Origin: Mesorhizobium alhagi CCNWXJ12-2 | GTDB taxonomy: Bacteria; Pseudomonadota; Alphaproteobacteria; Rhizobiales; Rhizobiaceae | DNA length: 64,000 nucleotides | Assembly (NCBI RefSeq): GCF_000236565.1 | Contig: NZ_AHAM01000204.1 | Span: forward strand, 1-64,000 | Direction: 5' to 3' | The notes under the pieces: generated by a model | Told to the model about the DNA's origin: nothing | Databases searched by the model: none | What the model saw: the letters and a program-made list of their open reading frames with translations, nothing else | Translations under genes and position numbers: made by a program | In this document: in pieces, positions 15,318-24,875 of the stretch | Layout of the letters: every line of letters begins with the position of its first letter | Numbering within the stretch: the stretch's first letter is position 1

Positions 15318-18300
15318 TTGACGGGAGTTGACCGGCGTTTGAATGCGCCCAGCGGATCAGGCACGCACTGGTCCCGTGCTGAATCAGATCATCGCGGTGG
15401 ACAAGAAGGCTCGAGGTTCAGTTCTCTCGTGCAGGGCTTGCGCTCTGAAAATCGAGAGTTGGGGGCGTCCTCCGCTCAAAGGCCACCTTCGGCCGGCGAT
15501 GTCCGGCGCCGCACGTCAGCCGATCCCTCCGTTAATACGCGTGAGGGCCAGCCCGGTTTTCGCGACTTGCCGCATCGGGGCGCGACGAATCGGGAAGAAA
15601 GTTCGTCGCGTTCCGGTGCCGAGGGCCGCAGTGCCGATCAGTCCAGAAGTTCACAACAAATTGCTCCTTCCTTGCGCAGGCAATCCGCATCCGGCCTGGA
15701 TCGCAGACCAAAGAGGCGGCGCCTGGATGATGTCGCCACGCAGAACGTGCAAAGTGCAATCTCAGAAGAACAATCTAACGACGCTCTACACGCGATTTGT
15801 TTCGCCCGTGACATCGTGGGGTTCTCACGTGCAGTGGTGGAGCATGACAGACGGCTGCAGGGGGCGGGCGACGAGGTCCATGCAGCCTTTCTGCAAAAGG
15901 CCGCCGCCCAGTTCAAAAGTCAATTTGTCACACGCTTCGAGGACGATATCCGCCGCGGGAAATCATGGGGCTACGCCACCGCATGCAACGCGGTGAGTCG
16001 CGAGGCCGGAGGTCAGGAAGGTGTCGAAGCTTGCAAGGCGATCGCTGCTCGGGTGTCGCAGCTTCCTGGTGCGTTAATGCGCGAAGTCGATCCCAAAGCC
16101 CTTTCGCTCTTTGCGGCATCATTTGGTCGGCATCCGCAGTCGAGGACATGCCGCAACGGAACGATCAGAATCGCCGAATTTTGCCGCGATGAAGGCAGGG
16201 CGCTTGGGGCGCTGAATAGTCAAAGTCTGTCGTTGCTGGTGAACGGTTTCAGCAAGTGGACGCAGCGGCCGGAAACGCGTGAGGGCACGCAAGCCGTCGC
16301 CAGTGAGGTCCGTCGTCGGGCCGACCGCCGTTTGCGGCTCTCTGATTTTAAGCAGCAGGAGCTGGCGAACCTTGTGAACGGCTTCAGCAAGTGGCCTGAA
16401 GAGGAGTGGTCTCGCCAAGCCACCGGAGCGATTGCCGGTGAGGTCCTTCGCCGCACCCGCCGTGCCCCCGGGCTCTCTGCTTTCAATCACCAGGACTTGG
16501 CGAACCTGGTGAACGGTTTCGGCAAATGCCCGCAAGAGGAGGTCTGTTGCCAAGCCACAGTTGTGATCGCGGGCGAGGTCCTGCGCCGCGACCGCCGTGC
16601 CCGGCTGTCTGAATTCACTCACCAGGAACTGGCGAACCTGGTGCACGGTTTCAGCAAATGGCCGGAAGAGGCGGCGTCTCGCGAAGCAGCAGGCGCGATG
16701 GCCGGCGAGGTCCTCCGTCGTGACCGCCGTGCCCGGCTCTCTGATCCCACTCCGCAGGAGCTGGCGAACCTTGTGAACGGTTTCAGCAAGTGGCCGGAAG
16801 AGGAGTGGTCTCGCCAAGCCACCGGGGCGATTGCCGATGAGGTCGGTCGCCGCGCTGCCCGCGGCGGGTTCGGGCTCTCTGCTTTCAATCACCAGGACCT
16901 GGCGAACTTGGTGAACGGTTTCAGCAAATGGCCGGAAGGGGCGGTCTATCGCCAAGCCACAGTCGATATCGCCGCAGAACTCTCTCGCCGCGCCGGCGGG
17001 CAAGGGCTCTCTCATTTTACTCCGCAGGAGCTGGCGAACCTGGTGAACGGGTTCGGCAAATGCCCGGAAGATGCGGACTATCATGACGCCACAGTCGCGA
17101 TCGCCAGTGAGGTCACTCGCCGCCGCGCCCAACTCTCGGATTTCAATCACCAGGACTTGGTGAACCTGGTGAACGGTTTCAGCAAGTGGCCACAACAGGC
17201 GAACTGTCGCGATGCGACCCTCGCGATCGCCGGCGAGGTCTTTCGCCGCGCCGACCAGTTCTCTGATCTTACTCAGCCGGCGCTGGCGATATTGGTGAAC
17301 GGTTTCAGCAAGTGGCCGCAAGAGGCGGCGTCTCGCCAAGCCACAATCGCGATCGCCGGTGAGGTCACTCGCCGCGCCGCGCGCGACGAGGTCGGGCTCT
17401 CTGATTTTAATCACCAGGATTTGGGGAACCTGGTGAACGGTTTCAGCAAGTGGCCGCAAGAGGCGGCGTCTCAGCAAGCCGCAGTCGCGATAGCCAGCGA
17501 GGCCCTTCGCCGCGCTGACCGGCTCTCTGGGGTTGCTCCGCACGAATTGGCAAACCTGGTGAACGGCTTCAGCAAGTGGCCGGAAGCGGCGGCGTCTCGC
17601 CAAGCCACCGGCGCGATCGCCAGCGAGGTCCTTCGCCGCGGCGCCCGACTCGGTAACTTCACTCACCAGCACCTGGCCAATCTGGTGAATGGTTTCAGCA
17701 AGTGGCCGGACGGGGCGGACTGTCGCGGCGCCGCGGTTGCCATCGCCGGCGAGGTCTTTCGCCGCGCCGACCAGTTCTCTGACCTCACTCAGCAGGCGCT
17801 GGCGACATTGGTGAACGGGTTCAGCAAGTGGCCGCAAGAGGCGGCGTCTCGCCAAGCCACAGTCGCGATCGCCGGTGAGGTCACTGGCCGCGCCGCGCGC
17901 GACGAGGTCGGGCTCTCTGATTTTAATCACCAGGACTTGGTGCACCTGGTGAACGGTTTCAGCAAGTGGCCCCAAGAGGCGGCATCTCGCCAAGCCACCG
18001 GCGCGATCGCGCATGAGGTCCTTCGCCACGGCGCCCGGCTCGGTACCTTTACTCACCAGCACCTGGCTAATCTGGTGAACGGTTTCAGCAAATGGCCGAA
18101 CGGGGCGGATTGTCGCGAGGCGACAGTCGCAATCGCGGACGAAATCTGTCGGCGCCAGCTCTCCGGTTTCGCTCCGCACGAATTGGCGAACTTGGTCAAC
18201 GGTTTCAGCAAGTGGCCGCAAGCGGCGGCATCTCGCCACGCCACCGGCGCGATCGCCAGCGAGGTCCTTCGCCGCGGCGCCCGGCTCTCCAACTTTAAAC

Positions 18301-21300
18301 ACCAGCACCTGGCTAATCTGGTGAACGGTTTCAGCAAGTGGCCGCAAGCGGCGGCATCTCGCCACGCCACCGGCGCGATCGCCAGCGAGGTCCTTCGCCG
18401 CGGCGCCCGGCTCTCCAACTTTAAACACCAGCACCTGGCTAATTTGGTGAACGGTTTCAGCAAGTGGCCGAACGGGGCGGATTGTCGCGAGGCGACAGTC
18501 GCAATCGCCAACGCGGTCCGTCGCCGCCAGCTCTTTGACTTTGGCCCGCAGGGGCTGGCGAACATGGTGAACGGTTTCAGCAAGTGGCCGAACGGGGCGG
18601 ATTGTCGCGAGGCGACAGTCGCAATCGCCAACGAGGTCCGTCGCCGCCAGCTCTTTGACTTTGGCCCGCAGGGGCTGGCGAACATGGTGAACGGTTTCAG
18701 CAAATGGCCGGAAGCGCCGGACTGTCGCAACGCCACGGTCGCAATCGCCAACGAGGTCCGTCGCCAGGGCGCCCGGCTCTCTGATTTTACCCACCAGCAC
18801 TTGGCCAATCTGGTGAATGGTTTCAGCAAATGGCCGGAAGCGCCGGACTGTCGCGACGCCACGGTCGCAATCGGACGGGAGGTTCTTGGCCGTGTTATCC
18901 GGCTCCCTGCTTTTACTTCGCAGGAGCTGGCTAACTTGGTGAACGGTTTCAGCAAGTGGCCAGATCAGGCGGAGTCTCAGCAAGCCTCAGTGGCGATCGC
19001 GCATGAGGTCCTTCGCCGCGCCTCCCGGCTCTCTGGAGTTGATCCGCAGGAGCTGGCAAATCTGGTTAACGGTTTCAGCAAGTGGCCGGAAGCGCCGGAC
19101 TGTCGCGACGCCACGTTTGCGATCGCGGGTGAGGTCCTTCGCCGCGGCGCCCCGCTCTCTGAATTCACCCACCAGCACTTGGCTAATCTGGTGAATGGTT
19201 TCAGCAAATGGCCGGAAGCGCCGTACTGTCGCGACGCCACGTTTGCGATCGCGGGTGACGTCTTTCGCCGCGCCGAACTCTCTAGTTTTGCCCCGCAGGG
19301 ACTGGCGAACCTGTTGAACGGCTTCAGCAAGTGGCCGGACGGGGAGGACTGTCGCAATGCCGCGATGGCAATCGCCGGGGAAGCCCGTCAGCGCCAGCTC
19401 TCCGATTTCGCTCCGCAGGTCGTGGCGACCTTGATGAACGGCTTCACCAAGTGGCCGGAAGAGGCGGCGTGCCGGCAGTCCACGATGGACATCGCGCGCG
19501 GATTGGGTGCTCGAGGGCAACGATTCGGTGTGTTCACCACGCCTGAGCTGAGTATCCTCGCCAATGCTCTATCGCGAATGATCATGAGGGCAGAGGACAG
19601 TGGAGACATCACGGACGCCGCTCTGCCGAAGGATCGGTTGCACAAGCTCGCCCACTACCTGCACTATGATAGTGATCGCCTGGGGCAGGCTGACGTTCTG
19701 CACATCACAACCGTTTTCAAGGCACTGGGCAAGGCTCGGCTGTCTGATGATCTCGGTCTGCTCGCACCGACAGGCTTGAATCGTCTCTCGGAATTGCGTC
19801 AAACCCCTGATTTTACGACCCAGAACGATCTGGAAACCATGGGCAATCTGTGTGCTGCTCTGCTGCCGCTGGCGCGCAGCCCACAGAAGCCGCTGCGCTG
19901 GCACCGCACGCAGGCCCTCACCCTGCTCAACGACCTCCAACCCGTCGTCGAGCAGAAGATCGAGGCGCATCTGAACGCAAGCGATGCCGAGCGGACCCGT
20001 GGGCCGCTTGCGAGCCGCTGCCCCGCTTTATCCATCTATCAGACACTCAAGGCCCGTGCGGTCCTGGAGAGATTGTTCAGGCCACCGTATGTCGAGGGCA
20101 AAAGGTCCGACTTGCGGGTGAGGCAGCAAGAGCTGGAGTGCAAGACCAAGGAGATCCTGGACAGCACGCGCGGCCTCATTGAAAGCGACCTTTCCAGCAT
20201 GAGCTGGAACCTGATCGCGCAGATCGAGGCGGACAGTCCAGTGGATGCGCTGGACTTGTTCATGGAGCAGGATGCGGCGGCGATCCAGGCACAACACCCT
20301 GCGTCGGTCTTCGATGTGCATCAGGTCTTGCGAACCATGGATCACGAGCCCAGACCGCCGCAGGGTGATGCAGGATTGATGCAGTTGCCGGTGGTGGATA
20401 TGCAGGGGCGGCCGGTGGCCACGGAGCCGGAGAGACGGTATTCGATCTTTCATCGCCTGACCGCGGGAGCCTTGCCAGTCGTTGCGGTGCAACTGCCAGG
20501 AACCCCGAGCGCCTTCATGCTGGCGCGTACGGTGAACGTCAACGGTGTGCCATACCGCATGGACCTGTTCGGCGGCAGCAAGTTAAAGCCGCCGCGATTG
20601 ACCGTGTCTCAAATTGCGGCCCGTGCTCCAGGCGAGGCAGCAAAGCCTTCCGGGGGAAAGCTGCTGGCGATCCCGTATGCCGATACCGCCCCGGGCACGG
20701 CCTTCGAGCAGCTGTCGCGCGCCTGGGCCCCTTTCAAGGAGGCCTATTATTACACCCAGCGCAGGGGTTTTGCGGCGCCTCCGGCGGTCAAGGGCCTGGG
20801 GGTTCACGACTATGCGCTGGAAGGCGCCTTCAAACTCTCGCTGCTGCCGGACCGTCCCGCCAACCAGGAGCATCCCTTCAAGCTGATTGGGCCGGACGGC
20901 CCCATTGCCTTGCGACCGCATGACGGCTGCGGCTTCATCAGGGCCTCGCTGGCCAACCGTATGCCAGCTGTTCGTCGCGCCGGCGAGCAGGAAGGTCCTG
21001 ACCGGGTGCCTGCCTTTGGTGAGGGAAGGAAATCATGCCTGCCAGTCTCGGCGCTGCAACATTATCCGCGCGGCGAGCAAGTGGCCGATGAGGCCCGAGA
21101 AAAGGCCACGGCCTGGCTCGAGAGCAAACAAGAGCCGACGTTGACGTCCGAAGAGCTGTTTCGAACGGTGACGGCCGGACACATCGATGGTCCCGGCGCG
21201 GTTGCCGTACCCTCCAGTGATGGGTGTCTCCATGTGCCGACGCTCAAGAGCGAGATGTTGACGGGGACGAGCGGCGTGCTGGTCGGGCGCTCGCCCTATG

Positions 21301-23981
21301 ACAAGCCGAACCTGCGCCCGTTTGCCGCCGAGCGGGTCAAGTCGGCCGTCGAGGGGGACCCGACCGCTGTATTTCTCGATAACTGCACGGCCATCCAATA
21401 CAGCTTCAATGTCGCGCAGAAGTCGGGGAGGGAACTGGCGGCCGACGATCCGACCTTCTTTGCCAAAGGCATTCTGATCGTTGTGCCGGATAAGATGTGG
21501 CCGGCCGACTACGCCGACCGCGGGCTGATCATGTCTGCCGAGGACATCAAGTGCCATGCGAGCTGGACCACGAGCAAGGACCGCGTCAAGGTGGACACGC
21601 CGCTCGACTGCCTCGGCATCCTGCAGGCGACCGAGGTGTTTGCCCCGGGCTCGCTGGTTGCCGTCCCGACCGGTGAACAGAAGAAACTTGACGGCGACTT
21701 CGACGGAGACAGCCTCATCATCGTCGGCGACCGGCCGCAGCTTTACGAGCATGTCTGGCAATTCGATCAAGAGGAGCAAGCTCGCGGATTGCGCTCGCTC
21801 AAGCCGCCAAAGTCGCATACCCCGGCGGTTGAAGACGGCCGCTACAAGTTCGGTCGCGCCAGCCAGATCCTCGCCGCCACGCGCAATGTTCTGGAAATCT
21901 ATACCGGCCTGCAGCGGGGCTTTCTGGCTCAATCCCGTGAAGCCCGACTGTGGTTTGCCGAGCGTGCCATCTTCGGCACGTACGAAGGCATTCACCAGGA
22001 GGTCAAGCGAGACATCCGAGGCCTGCTGGAGCAGGAACAGGTCAGTGCTCACAGCGTCCAGGACACGCTCGAGAAGGCCCGGCACGAGATCGAGCTGGCA
22101 GACCATCCGGTCGCGCGCGAGATGGCGGGGTTGCTCCTCAGCGAGCTCGAGGCGTGGGCCGCGAGGCTGGATGACCAAGACCTGCCCGAAACAGTCGCCA
22201 GCGCGAGCGAGCCACCGCTCGCAGTGAGCCAACCGCTCTGCGAGCTGTTCCCGGAGCTGGCGGAGACCTATTCGGCAACGGCTCAGCCACGCGACCGCGT
22301 CCAGCTTCTCGTCGACCGTTACCCTACGCGCATCGACCCGCGACCGGATGGTTACAATCCGCACGACCTCGTGCAAAGTGCAAACAATCTCCTGAGCCTC
22401 GGTATCAAGGTCGGAACCGACGCCTATAAATCCGACACTGGCGCCCACATCTTTATGTTCAAGAGCAAGCAACTTCGGCGCCTGCTGCAACATACACCAG
22501 GCTTGAAATCGGTGCCTTACACCAAGAGCATTGCCGCTACCCTCAACCAGGGTCGGTTCGATGTCGATGCCACATTGCACGATCTCCAGGACAATCCGAC
22601 GCTGGCGGCTTCAGTCATGCAAGCCTCGATCAAACTCGCTGCCGAGCGAGGCATTCTGCCTGAACCCTCCGCCCGAGGGCTTGCTGCCGAGGATTCCGCC
22701 ACGTCAATCACATTGACTCGCGAGGAGGCCGTACAGCGCGCCCAAATGGAGGTTTCCCGCGCCCAAGCCGAAGAGAAGGACATCACCGCGACGGCAATCT
22801 CGGTTGCCGAAGCCCTCAGGAGAGCCGACATCAATGTGGAGATGCCCCATCTCGCTCAGCGTTTGAGATCGGAAAGCTCGATGACAGACCAGCTCATCGG
22901 CATGCAGGCCCCGGGTGAGCCCGGCGCCCAGCTGATCAGCAACGCTGTACGCCACGTCTTCGAACTCCCTGATAGGGATTTTACACGTGCCTTCAAGAAA
23001 GCCATTCTAGCCTTCGACGAGAACGGCTGTGCCGAGATCAGCACGACCAACTGGTTCAGGACGCGATCGCCGACCTTCGTCGGCATCAAGACTGTGCTCG
23101 CCACGCCGGGCGGCTACCGCTTCGAGGTGGAGTTCCACACGGCAGACAGCTACAGGGCCAAGATCGACAATCACGACACGTACAAGGAGCTGCAGAAGCT
23201 GCAGGAGCTGCAACGAGGGAGCCAAGAGCCCCTGGATCAGTCCATAGCCGAGCAACTCTTGGAGCGCGTGCGCCAGGCCTGCAACAAGGTTGTCATCCCC
23301 GACGAGGCCATAGGAATCCCCCACTGGGAAGCCCAAGCCGATAGCACAGTTGGCGCCAGCCTGGCTCGTCGGTTGCAAGTGGCCCCGCCGAGACGCACGG
23401 AGCGCTCCCCGATCGCGACAGAGATTCTTGGCGCCCTGGGTGCGCGATCGGTCGTGCTCGTCGGCATGACGGGCGCCGGGAAATCCAGTTTGGGCCGTGC
23501 GCTCGCCAAGCGACTAGGGATCAAGTTCGTCGATTCCGATAGAGAAATCGAGGCGAAGACCGGCAAGTCCATAGCTAAGATTGTCGCTGAGGATGGCGAG
23601 GCGCATTTCAGGAACCTCGAGGTAAATGAGATCAGGCAGTCGCTCGAACAAGGGCCGGCGGTGCTCGCAACCGGTGGTGAAGCGTTCATGATCGAGGAAA
23701 TCCGGCATCATGTTGGCGAGAAAGCGGTCTCGATCTGGCTCAATACCAACGAGGACGTGATCAGGCGGAACATGAGACACAACACCAAGGGTCCGAAGGT
23801 GCAAACCGCCGACCAAGACCAGACCATCACAGATCTGATGCGCGTGCGCAATCCAATCTATACGCTTGCCGATCTTACGATTGCCCCGCAGCACCAGCGG
23901 GATCTCAAGAGCGCGAACGCTTGCCTGACCGCGCTGCACGCCCACCTTTGCGGTGAGGGGCAGGCAGGCCCAAGTTCGTGA
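15318..23981 (+). CDS. giant SKWP-repeat type III effector, copy 1 (~2,887 aa)
   Basis: Layout: (1) a Ser/Arg-rich N-terminus with a nuclear-localisation-like PKRRRLDDV near residue 130; (2) a helical lead domain; (3) 26 tandem repeats of 40-46 residues with core VNGFSKWP, residues about 308-1414; (4) a conserved region with DGCGFIRASLA and, 258 residues later, DFDGD, resembling QDE-1-type RNA polymerase motifs; (5) a shikimate-kinase-like P-loop domain (VGMTGAGKSS, then DSDREIE). In the kinase part the GGG motif is GGE and the RPLL arginine is missing, so activity is doubtful. Related proteins are Ralstonia RipS/Skwp, Xanthomonas XopAD and M. loti Mlr6361, translocated into host cells. TTG 15318 is chosen: GGGAGA lies six bases upstream, exactly as in copy 2. 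The frame is open back to 15087. Confidence 0.85.
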   Translation: MTGVDRRLNAPSGSGTHWSRAESDHRGGQEGSRFSSLVQGLRSENRELGASSAQRPPSAGDVRRRTSADPSVNTREGQPGFRDLPHRGATNREESSSRSGAEGRSADQSRSSQQIAPSLRRQSASGLDRRPKRRRLDDVATQNVQSAISEEQSNDALHAICFARDIVGFSRAVVEHDRRLQGAGDEVHAAFLQKAAAQFKSQFVTRFEDDIRRGKSWGYATACNAVSREAGGQEGVEACKAIAARVSQLPGALMREVDPKALSLFAASFGRHPQSRTCRNGTIRIAEFCRDEGRALGALNSQSLSLLVNGFSKWTQRPETREGTQAVASEVRRRADRRLRLSDFKQQELANLVNGFSKWPEEEWSRQATGAIAGEVLRRTRRAPGLSAFNHQDLANLVNGFGKCPQEEVCCQATVVIAGEVLRRDRRARLSEFTHQELANLVHGFSKWPEEAASREAAGAMAGEVLRRDRRARLSDPTPQELANLVNGFSKWPEEEWSRQATGAIADEVGRRAARGGFGLSAFNHQDLANLVNGFSKWPEGAVYRQATVDIAAELSRRAGGQGLSHFTPQELANLVNGFGKCPEDADYHDATVAIASEVTRRRAQLSDFNHQDLVNLVNGFSKWPQQANCRDATLAIAGEVFRRADQFSDLTQPALAILVNGFSKWPQEAASRQATIAIAGEVTRRAARDEVGLSDFNHQDLGNLVNGFSKWPQEAASQQAAVAIASEALRRADRLSGVAPHELANLVNGFSKWPEAAASRQATGAIASEVLRRGARLGNFTHQHLANLVNGFSKWPDGADCRGAAVAIAGEVFRRADQFSDLTQQALATLVNGFSKWPQEAASRQATVAIAGEVTGRAARDEVGLSDFNHQDLVHLVNGFSKWPQEAASRQATGAIAHEVLRHGARLGTFTHQHLANLVNGFSKWPNGADCREATVAIADEICRRQLSGFAPHELANLVNGFSKWPQAAASRHATGAIASEVLRRGARLSNFKHQHLANLVNGFSKWPQAAASRHATGAIASEVLRRGARLSNFKHQHLANLVNGFSKWPNGADCREATVAIANAVRRRQLFDFGPQGLANMVNGFSKWPNGADCREATVAIANEVRRRQLFDFGPQGLANMVNGFSKWPEAPDCRNATVAIANEVRRQGARLSDFTHQHLANLVNGFSKWPEAPDCRDATVAIGREVLGRVIRLPAFTSQELANLVNGFSKWPDQAESQQASVAIAHEVLRRASRLSGVDPQELANLVNGFSKWPEAPDCRDATFAIAGEVLRRGAPLSEFTHQHLANLVNGFSKWPEAPYCRDATFAIAGDVFRRAELSSFAPQGLANLLNGFSKWPDGEDCRNAAMAIAGEARQRQLSDFAPQVVATLMNGFTKWPEEAACRQSTMDIARGLGARGQRFGVFTTPELSILANALSRMIMRAEDSGDITDAALPKDRLHKLAHYLHYDSDRLGQADVLHITTVFKALGKARLSDDLGLLAPTGLNRLSELRQTPDFTTQNDLETMGNLCAALLPLARSPQKPLRWHRTQALTLLNDLQPVVEQKIEAHLNASDAERTRGPLASRCPALSIYQTLKARAVLERLFRPPYVEGKRSDLRVRQQELECKTKEILDSTRGLIESDLSSMSWNLIAQIEADSPVDALDLFMEQDAAAIQAQHPASVFDVHQVLRTMDHEPRPPQGDAGLMQLPVVDMQGRPVATEPERRYSIFHRLTAGALPVVAVQLPGTPSAFMLARTVNVNGVPYRMDLFGGSKLKPPRLTVSQIAARAPGEAAKPSGGKLLAIPYADTAPGTAFEQLSRAWAPFKEAYYYTQRRGFAAPPAVKGLGVHDYALEGAFKLSLLPDRPANQEHPFKLIGPDGPIALRPHDGCGFIRASLANRMPAVRRAGEQEGPDRVPAFGEGRKSCLPVSALQHYPRGEQVADEAREKATAWLESKQEPTLTSEELFRTVTAGHIDGPGAVAVPSSDGCLHVPTLKSEMLTGTSGVLVGRSPYDKPNLRPFAAERVKSAVEGDPTAVFLDNCTAIQYSFNVAQKSGRELAADDPTFFAKGILIVVPDKMWPADYADRGLIMSAEDIKCHASWTTSKDRVKVDTPLDCLGILQATEVFAPGSLVAVPTGEQKKLDGDFDGDSLIIVGDRPQLYEHVWQFDQEEQARGLRSLKPPKSHTPAVEDGRYKFGRASQILAATRNVLEIYTGLQRGFLAQSREARLWFAERAIFGTYEGIHQEVKRDIRGLLEQEQVSAHSVQDTLEKARHEIELADHPVAREMAGLLLSELEAWAARLDDQDLPETVASASEPPLAVSQPLCELFPELAETYSATAQPRDRVQLLVDRYPTRIDPRPDGYNPHDLVQSANNLLSLGIKVGTDAYKSDTGAHIFMFKSKQLRRLLQHTPGLKSVPYTKSIAATLNQGRFDVDATLHDLQDNPTLAASVMQASIKLAAERGILPEPSARGLAAEDSATSITLTREEAVQRAQMEVSRAQAEEKDITATAISVAEALRRADINVEMPHLAQRLRSESSMTDQLIGMQAPGEPGAQLISNAVRHVFELPDRDFTRAFKKAILAFDENGCAEISTTNWFRTRSPTFVGIKTVLATPGGYRFEVEFHTADSYRAKIDNHDTYKELQKLQELQRGSQEPLDQSIAEQLLERVRQACNKVVIPDEAIGIPHWEAQADSTVGASLARRLQVAPPRRTERSPIATEILGALGARSVVLVGMTGAGKSSLGRALAKRLGIKFVDSDREIEAKTGKSIAKIVAEDGEAHFRNLEVNEIRQSLEQGPAVLATGGEAFMIEEIRHHVGEKAVSIWLNTNEDVIRRNMRHNTKGPKVQTADQDQTITDLMRVRNPIYTLADLTIAPQHQRDLKSANACLTALHAHLCGEGQAGPSS
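16239..19560 (+). repeat. 26 tandem SKWP repeats (about 120-138 bp each)
   Basis: Each unit runs from VNGFSKWP through a CRxATxAIAxEV helix to a second helix ending HQxLANL. It is an alpha-helical solenoid unit of about 42 residues. Units 16 and 17 encode the same protein sequence and are almost identical in DNA. Units 18 and 19 differ by one residue. These point to recent unequal crossing-over. Units 3 and 7 read NGFGKC instead of NGFSKW. Confidence 0.9.
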
Positions 23982-24063
23982 CCTCATGGGGCGGCGCCAT
24001 AACAGCGCCGCTCGGTGCCGGTCACCGAGGGATGTGCTCGCTGGGTGACAGGCGGCCGGCGCG

Positions 24064-24624
24064 ATGCCGATCGGCCCGTCTGCGCGGCTTCTGTCACAAG
24101 CGACGACGCCCGTCTACGGGCGCCACGCCAATGAGCGCGAAGAACAGGACCTTGCCGCTGAACTCATGGGATTTCTCAGCACATCGCTTGGAAGCAGCGA
24201 AACGACCCATGCCTGGCTGCAGCGCTTGTGGCGAGACCTCGTCACGCCGTGACGCACGATTGCTCGCAACTCCGAAAAGGAATGGGACATTTGCGACGAG
24301 ATGATTTCCAACACCGATCCGGCGCGCGATCTGGATATTCCGTTGGCGCATTTCGCCGGACGGACGGAGGGATCTGAACGTGTCAACCTCAGCACCCTGC
24401 GCAGCGCCAAGGGGCGGGAGTTCGACGCCGTTATCATGTACGGAGTAAACGCTTCCGACATGCCGAGCACACGCGCCAAGGGCAGTCCCGGGAGCCTTCG
24501 CGAGGCAAGGCGCTTGTTCTAGGTCGGCGTGACGCGCCCGAAAATGCACCTCAGCCTATGCTGTCAGGAGCGCCACCATTCGCCTTGGGTGCTAGAACTG
24601 TTTAAGCAAAGCCGGCAGAATTGA
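24064..24624 (+). pseudogene. UvrD/Rep-type helicase C-terminal remnant
   Basis: Two frames are needed. The later one reads SERVNLSTLRSAKGREFDAV, then REARRLF, an amber stop, then VGVTRPKMHLSL. This is the UvrD_C signature (STxHxxKGxEFxxV ... EERRLxYVGxTRA) with the tyrosine codon turned into TAG. A frameshift lies near 24250. Nothing of the ATP-binding N-terminal half is present. It starts just after SKWP gene 1 and is a fragment left by rearrangement. Confidence 0.75.
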
Positions 24625-24875
24625 TTGTCTACAACCATGCACGCCTTACAAAGCCTAGTGTTTGAAGCCGTGTCTGCGGCGTGTCTCCGCCGCAAGAACA
24701 GGCTCCAGAATACATCACGGGCTGCCTCATATGTTTCCGCGCCGATCCCTAAGTGCACTTAAGGTAACCCAGCGTCAGTCCTGTTCGCTTCATCCACAGC
24801 CTACCCATCGCGGCGGGACGGCAAACTATCAAACCGGCAGACGATCTTACCTGGCGTTTGCTTGGCAATGATCGC
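24625..24875. other. stretch between helicase remnant and fic gene, no gene seen
   Basis: Lower-GC sequence without a convincing frame on either strand. Two converging genes end on either side. I see no clear intrinsic terminator. Confidence 0.4.

Noticed and set aside
16119..18983. A 954-codon open frame antisense to the first SKWP array
   Set aside because: It exists because every repeat has a length divisible by three and lacks stops on the other strand. It has no ribosome site, and its sequence is just the mirrored repeat.
16239..19560. Regular repeats that could suggest a CRISPR array
   Set aside because: Units are 120-138 bp, coding, in frame and contiguous. There are no short identical repeats with unique spacers.
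21033..22580. A 515-codon minus-strand frame in SKWP gene 1
   Set aside because: It lies wholly within the conserved effector frame. GC-rich codon use leaves the antisense frame open, and it has no family pattern.
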